Shown: positions 22,628-25,341 of the stretch, piece by piece
Layout: each line of letters starts with the position of its first letter
Position numbering within the stretch: the stretch's first letter is position 1
NCBI GenBank assembly: GCA_023416335.1
Contig: JAEZHY010000040.1
Span: 1 to 25,341 of the forward strand
Length of the DNA: 25,341 bases
Reading direction: 5' to 3'
DNA from: Pseudomonadota bacterium
GTDB lineage: Bacteria; Desulfobacterota; Syntrophobacteria; Syntrophobacterales; Syntrophobacteraceae
Made by a program: the position numbers and the translations under genes
Notes under the pieces: model-generated
The model's database searches: none
Told to the model about the DNA's origin: nothing
What the model saw: only the letters and a program-made list of their open reading frames with translations

Positions 22628-24585
22628 CAGGAGTTTACGGGATAGCCCTGCGGTAAGCCATTTTATCCTGCTATTTCAATCACTTGCCTTGACGGATGCG
22701 TAAGACCCTACTGCTCTAGCGTCGAGAGCACAATAATTTATGTAAAAACGCACCGTTGGATATATTTAGCTTGACATGGTAAGACCCTACTGATAATCCA
22801 TTGGACATGGCACACTTACACGAAAAAATGAAAAAGGGAAGACCCTACTACTACATCCGGGAGATGGCCAGAGTCGACGGCAAGCCCAAGGTGGTCAATC
22901 AGATCTACCTCGGGAGTGTGGATCGTCTTCGCGAGTTGGCCCTTGAGAGGAAAAGGGGACCGGTAAAGATCCGTGTCGAGGAGTTCGGTGCCCTGTGGCT
23001 TGCCAATATGATCGAACGGGAAGTGGGGCTGGCCGCTATCATCGACTCAGTCATTAGCAAGGCCAAACGCGAGAAAGGTCCCTCAGTCGGAGAGTACTTC
23101 CTCTACGCCGTCTTCAACCGCATGATTGATGCCTGCTCAAAACGTGCACTGCCGGATTGGTACGGGTCAACAGCCATTCAGGTTATCAGGCCGGTGGACA
23201 CCGAGGCCCTTGATTCCCAGCACTATTGGGCCAAATGGGAGCGAGTACGGCAGGATGATATTGAGAAAATAGCCTCACTTTTTTTCAAACGCATCATTGA
23301 AATCGAAAAACCGCCCCGGGCTGATGCATTCTTATTCGATACCACCAATTACTATACATACATGGCCGGCGATACCGAATCCGAACTGGCCCAGCGTGGC
23401 AAGAACAAAGAGGGAAAGGGATGGCTGCGCCAGATTGGAGTGGCGCTGCTCGTATCTCGCGACGCACAGCTTCCTCTGTTTTTCCGGGAGTATGAGGGAA
23501 ACCGGCACGATTCCAAACTGTTCAATCAGATTCTCGATCAGGTTGTCTCCGCCATGCAAAAATCCGGAGCCCGGGGGGAACTGACCATTGTCTTCGATAA
23601 AGGGATGAACTCGGAAGATAACATCGCCGCCATTGATGCAACTGAAAAAGTCCATTTCATAACATCCTACTCCCCACACTATTCCGATGCCCTGATCCGC
23701 GTAAAGTTATCCGAGTTCAAGCCGGTAGACACCATTAAAAACCGGGAGCTTACAGAAAAAGGCCGGGAAGACGATCGGCTTGTTGCATGGAAAACAACCG
23801 GCGAGTACTGGGGCAGGGAAAGAACGGTGGTCGTGACCTATAACCCGAGAACCGCCGCCAAACAGCGGTATGCCTTCGACAGGAAGCTCCTGGATTTGCA
23901 GCAGGTCATATTGGATCTGCGAACCAAAGTACAGAGCGGAAAGAAACACTGGACAGGACAGAAAATTATCGACGAACATTACTTCGATGCCTGTTCGCGG
24001 CTCCACCTCCCCAAAGATCTCTACGAACTCTCGGTCGAGAAAACAAAGAAAAAATGGCAACTTCTCTTCCGCAAAAATTACCACAAAATTGCCAAATACA
24101 TTGAAAGGTTTGGGAAAAACATCATCATAACCGATCACATGGACTGGAAAACCGATGAGATTCTAAAGGCAAGTCTTGACCGCTACATGGTGGAGAATGC
24201 TTTCCGGCAATCCAAAGATGACGATCTGGTCAGCGTCATGCCCGTACGGCATTGGACCGATCCCAAGATCAGATGCCACATCCTGACGTGCGTCTTCGCC
24301 CTTACCTTCCTTCGACTGATCGAGAATCGATTGCATCGCGCAGGTGTCTTGCTTTCAGCGGCGTCGGCAATGGAGCAGATGCACAAGCTACACTCATGCG
24401 TGTGCTGGAAGGATTTAAAGAAAGATCCGGATCGCATGATCGAAGAACCAAGCGAGATTCAGTCACAAATCCTGAGGGTTTTCAACAATGAAATAATCGG
24501 TGGGGTCTTACAAAAAATCGAGAAATAACATACGGTTTTTATTAGACTTTAGGCCATTTTTACCCATCCATCCCGTAAACTCCTG
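22628..24585 (+). mobile_element. IS1634-family insertion sequence with 5-bp target duplication
   Basis: Terminal inverted repeats CAGGAGTTTACGGGAT (22628-22643) and ATCCCGTAAACTCCTG (24570-24585) are perfect over 16 bp. They are flanked by direct copies of CTCGA (22623-22627 and 24586-24590). Its 1,958 bp contain one large transposase. Insertion splits a minus-strand gene whose frame is restored when the element and one CTCGA are removed. Confidence 0.9.
22807..24528 (+). CDS. IS1634-family (IS4-superfamily) transposase
   Basis: A 573-residue transposase from ATG 22807 (an in-frame TTG at 22801 adds two residues). The N-terminal part (GRPYYYIREMARVDGKPKVV, QIYLG) is the typical opening of the IS1634 group. 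The DDE residues are visible as FDTTNYYTYM (first Asp), VFDKGMNSEDN (second Asp) and YMVENAFRQSKDD (Glu). The reading frame is uninterrupted, so the enzyme could be active. It is on the opposite strand to the gene the element disrupted. A sub-terminal TAAGACCCTACTG sequence occurs twice ahead of the gene. Confidence 0.92.
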   Translation: MAHLHEKMKKGRPYYYIREMARVDGKPKVVNQIYLGSVDRLRELALERKRGPVKIRVEEFGALWLANMIEREVGLAAIIDSVISKAKREKGPSVGEYFLYAVFNRMIDACSKRALPDWYGSTAIQVIRPVDTEALDSQHYWAKWERVRQDDIEKIASLFFKRIIEIEKPPRADAFLFDTTNYYTYMAGDTESELAQRGKNKEGKGWLRQIGVALLVSRDAQLPLFFREYEGNRHDSKLFNQILDQVVSAMQKSGARGELTIVFDKGMNSEDNIAAIDATEKVHFITSYSPHYSDALIRVKLSEFKPVDTIKNRELTEKGREDDRLVAWKTTGEYWGRERTVVVTYNPRTAAKQRYAFDRKLLDLQQVILDLRTKVQSGKKHWTGQKIIDEHYFDACSRLHLPKDLYELSVEKTKKKWQLLFRKNYHKIAKYIERFGKNIIITDHMDWKTDEILKASLDRYMVENAFRQSKDDDLVSVMPVRHWTDPKIRCHILTCVFALTFLRLIENRLHRAGVLLSAASAMEQMHKLHSCVCWKDLKKDPDRMIEEPSEIQSQILRVFNNEIIGGVLQKIEK

Positions 24586-24840
24586 CTCGACAAAAGCACA
24601 TTCGCCGTCATTGACTATGCGAACTATCGAGAATAACTCTCCAAAGTCAGCTTCCGGCACGTATACAATACCGTTCTCTAAAATCCCCATGGACGCCGGC
24701 ATGACTTTTACACGATCATCTTCGATTCCCGACAGGATGCCGGGATCCGGATTCTTCTTAAGCACTTTAACGAAGTATAAGAATCTCCTATCCCTCGATC
24801 TTGCGAATGATTTGACCTGCTCAAACGCATAGGCCGCAAC
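24586..24840 (-). pseudogene. N-terminal part of a hypothetical gene disrupted by the IS1634-family element
   Basis: Reading from 24840 downward: YAFEQVKSFARSRDRRFLYF, then VKVLKKNPDPGILSGIEDD, PASMGILENGIVYVPEADFG and IVNDGECAFVE, where the IS enters. The sequence continues at 22627 (VSFYHDPLGG). Upstream of 24840 the frame is blocked by TAG (24841-24843), but the same frame before it (DGLSEDHLLVK) also reads like protein, so a nonsense mutation may predate or follow the insertion. No family is recognised. The original protein may have been about 130 residues. Confidence 0.65.
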
Positions 24841-24896
24841 CTATTTGACCAATAAATGATCCTCTGACAACCCATCTTTTTTCGGAACGCCCCGGA

Positions 24897-25016
24897 ATGA
24901 TTGACTGGAGAGGCATAGTCCGTGCCAGGAAACACGGGAAAGTCGTCATACGGAAAAAGAAGTCGTATTCGACAGTCCTTGAGCTTCCCGGCGGGCTGAG
25001 AGGGGTAGGAGTCTAA
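24897..25016 (+). CDS. Small ORF of 39 codons, uncertain
   Basis: MIDWRGIVRARKHGKVV and LELPGGLRGVGV read like protein (basic, with a compact KKKSYSTV core), but the ribosome-binding site is weak and I know no family. It may be a remnant of a larger gene or a shadow of the minus-strand frame at the same place. It is included because the region otherwise has no gene. Confidence 0.25.
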   Translation: MIDWRGIVRARKHGKVVIRKKKSYSTVLELPGGLRGVGV

Positions 25017-25341
25017 AAACGATGGGTTCCCGCTCCGCTCCCACCCATCCTGCGGCTCTTTCCGGCTGGTGCCCAGTGTGGCACCCGGGGCACTTAAGAC
25101 GCCTACGACCTTATCCAATCGTTTTCTTTCGTTATTTTCGTACTACTATCCGTCATTTTCTTGTTTTTTGAGCAAGATTTTCATGTTGTCGGTTCTGTAA
25201 CTCGTTTGACATCAACCTCTTAGGTGCACTTTAAGCCGAGGAGAACCGAACGGCGCGGGTGGCCCAGGCAACAGGCTTTAACGTTGCCTGGGTCCGGAGG
25301 ACAAGAGGCTTCGCGTAGAATTACCAGTCCCTCTTGCCTGC
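25017..25341. other. Gene-free right end of 325 bp with several hairpins
   Basis: Inverted repeats are GATGGGT/ACCCATC (25021-25027 and 25043-25049), GGTGCC/GGCACC near 25068-25085 and CCCAGGCAAC/GTTGCCTGGG (25263-25272 and 25283-25292, 10-bp perfect arms, 10-nt loop). A T-rich tract fills 25120-25175. No known RNA gene or protein was recognised. It could be the start of another element that continues past the window. Confidence 0.4.

Overview
The window looks like chromosomal DNA of a GC-rich (mid-50s %, by eye) anaerobic Desulfobacterota / 'deltaproteobacterium', possibly Syntrophobacter-like. The pointers are the gene styles (a PAS protein with a 'LLPICASCKKIRDDKGYW' tail, a peroxiredoxin-like selenoprotein, a Thg1-like protein). 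This is inference from sequence reading; no database search was run.

Layout. (1) 1-1046, minus strand: an SDR-type NAD(P)-binding protein followed by the first 26 codons of a Thg1-like protein that runs off the left edge. (2) 1319-4919, plus: a compact exporter operon, TetR regulator, FtsX/MacB-type permease, ABC ATPase and HlyD-type adaptor, with overlapping or abutting genes. A 48-codon antitoxin-like gene with an apparent internal deletion follows. (3) 5237-7982, minus: a membrane PAS sensor-like protein, a YkuD L,D-transpeptidase and a proline-rich lipoprotein. (4) 8557-12046, plus: a peroxiredoxin-like selenoprotein (in-frame TGA at 8803-8805 with a SECIS-like hairpin), a TerC-family membrane protein, a yybP-ykoY (Mn2+) riboswitch with its own promoter and terminator, the PRC-barrel protein it controls, and a YkgJ-type cysteine-cluster protein. 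(5) 12047-12406, minus: a broken VapBC toxin-antitoxin relic. (6) 12769-15930: two convergent exported phosphatase-like genes, a metallophosphoesterase with degenerate metal motifs and a tyrosine-phosphatase domain fused to an autotransporter beta-barrel. (7) 16103-20304: a methyltransferase, an alpha/beta hydrolase, two proteins of unknown function, and two copies of a repeat built on a GGACACGGAT unit. (8) 20718-25341: a mobile and decayed zone with an inactivated DUF4258 toxin-like gene next to an intact YgiT-type zinc-finger partner, an IS630-family element, and an IS1634-family element inserted with a 5-bp target duplication into a minus-strand gene that can be reconstructed across it.

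The most informative finds are the selenoprotein, which simple gene calling would split into two ORFs, and the Mn2+ riboswitch. The riboswitch promoter overlaps the terC stop codon, and its aptamer 3' strand is shared with a strong terminator. It therefore controls a PRC-barrel protein rather than the TerC gene next to it. Three separate toxin-antitoxin loci in the window are all damaged.
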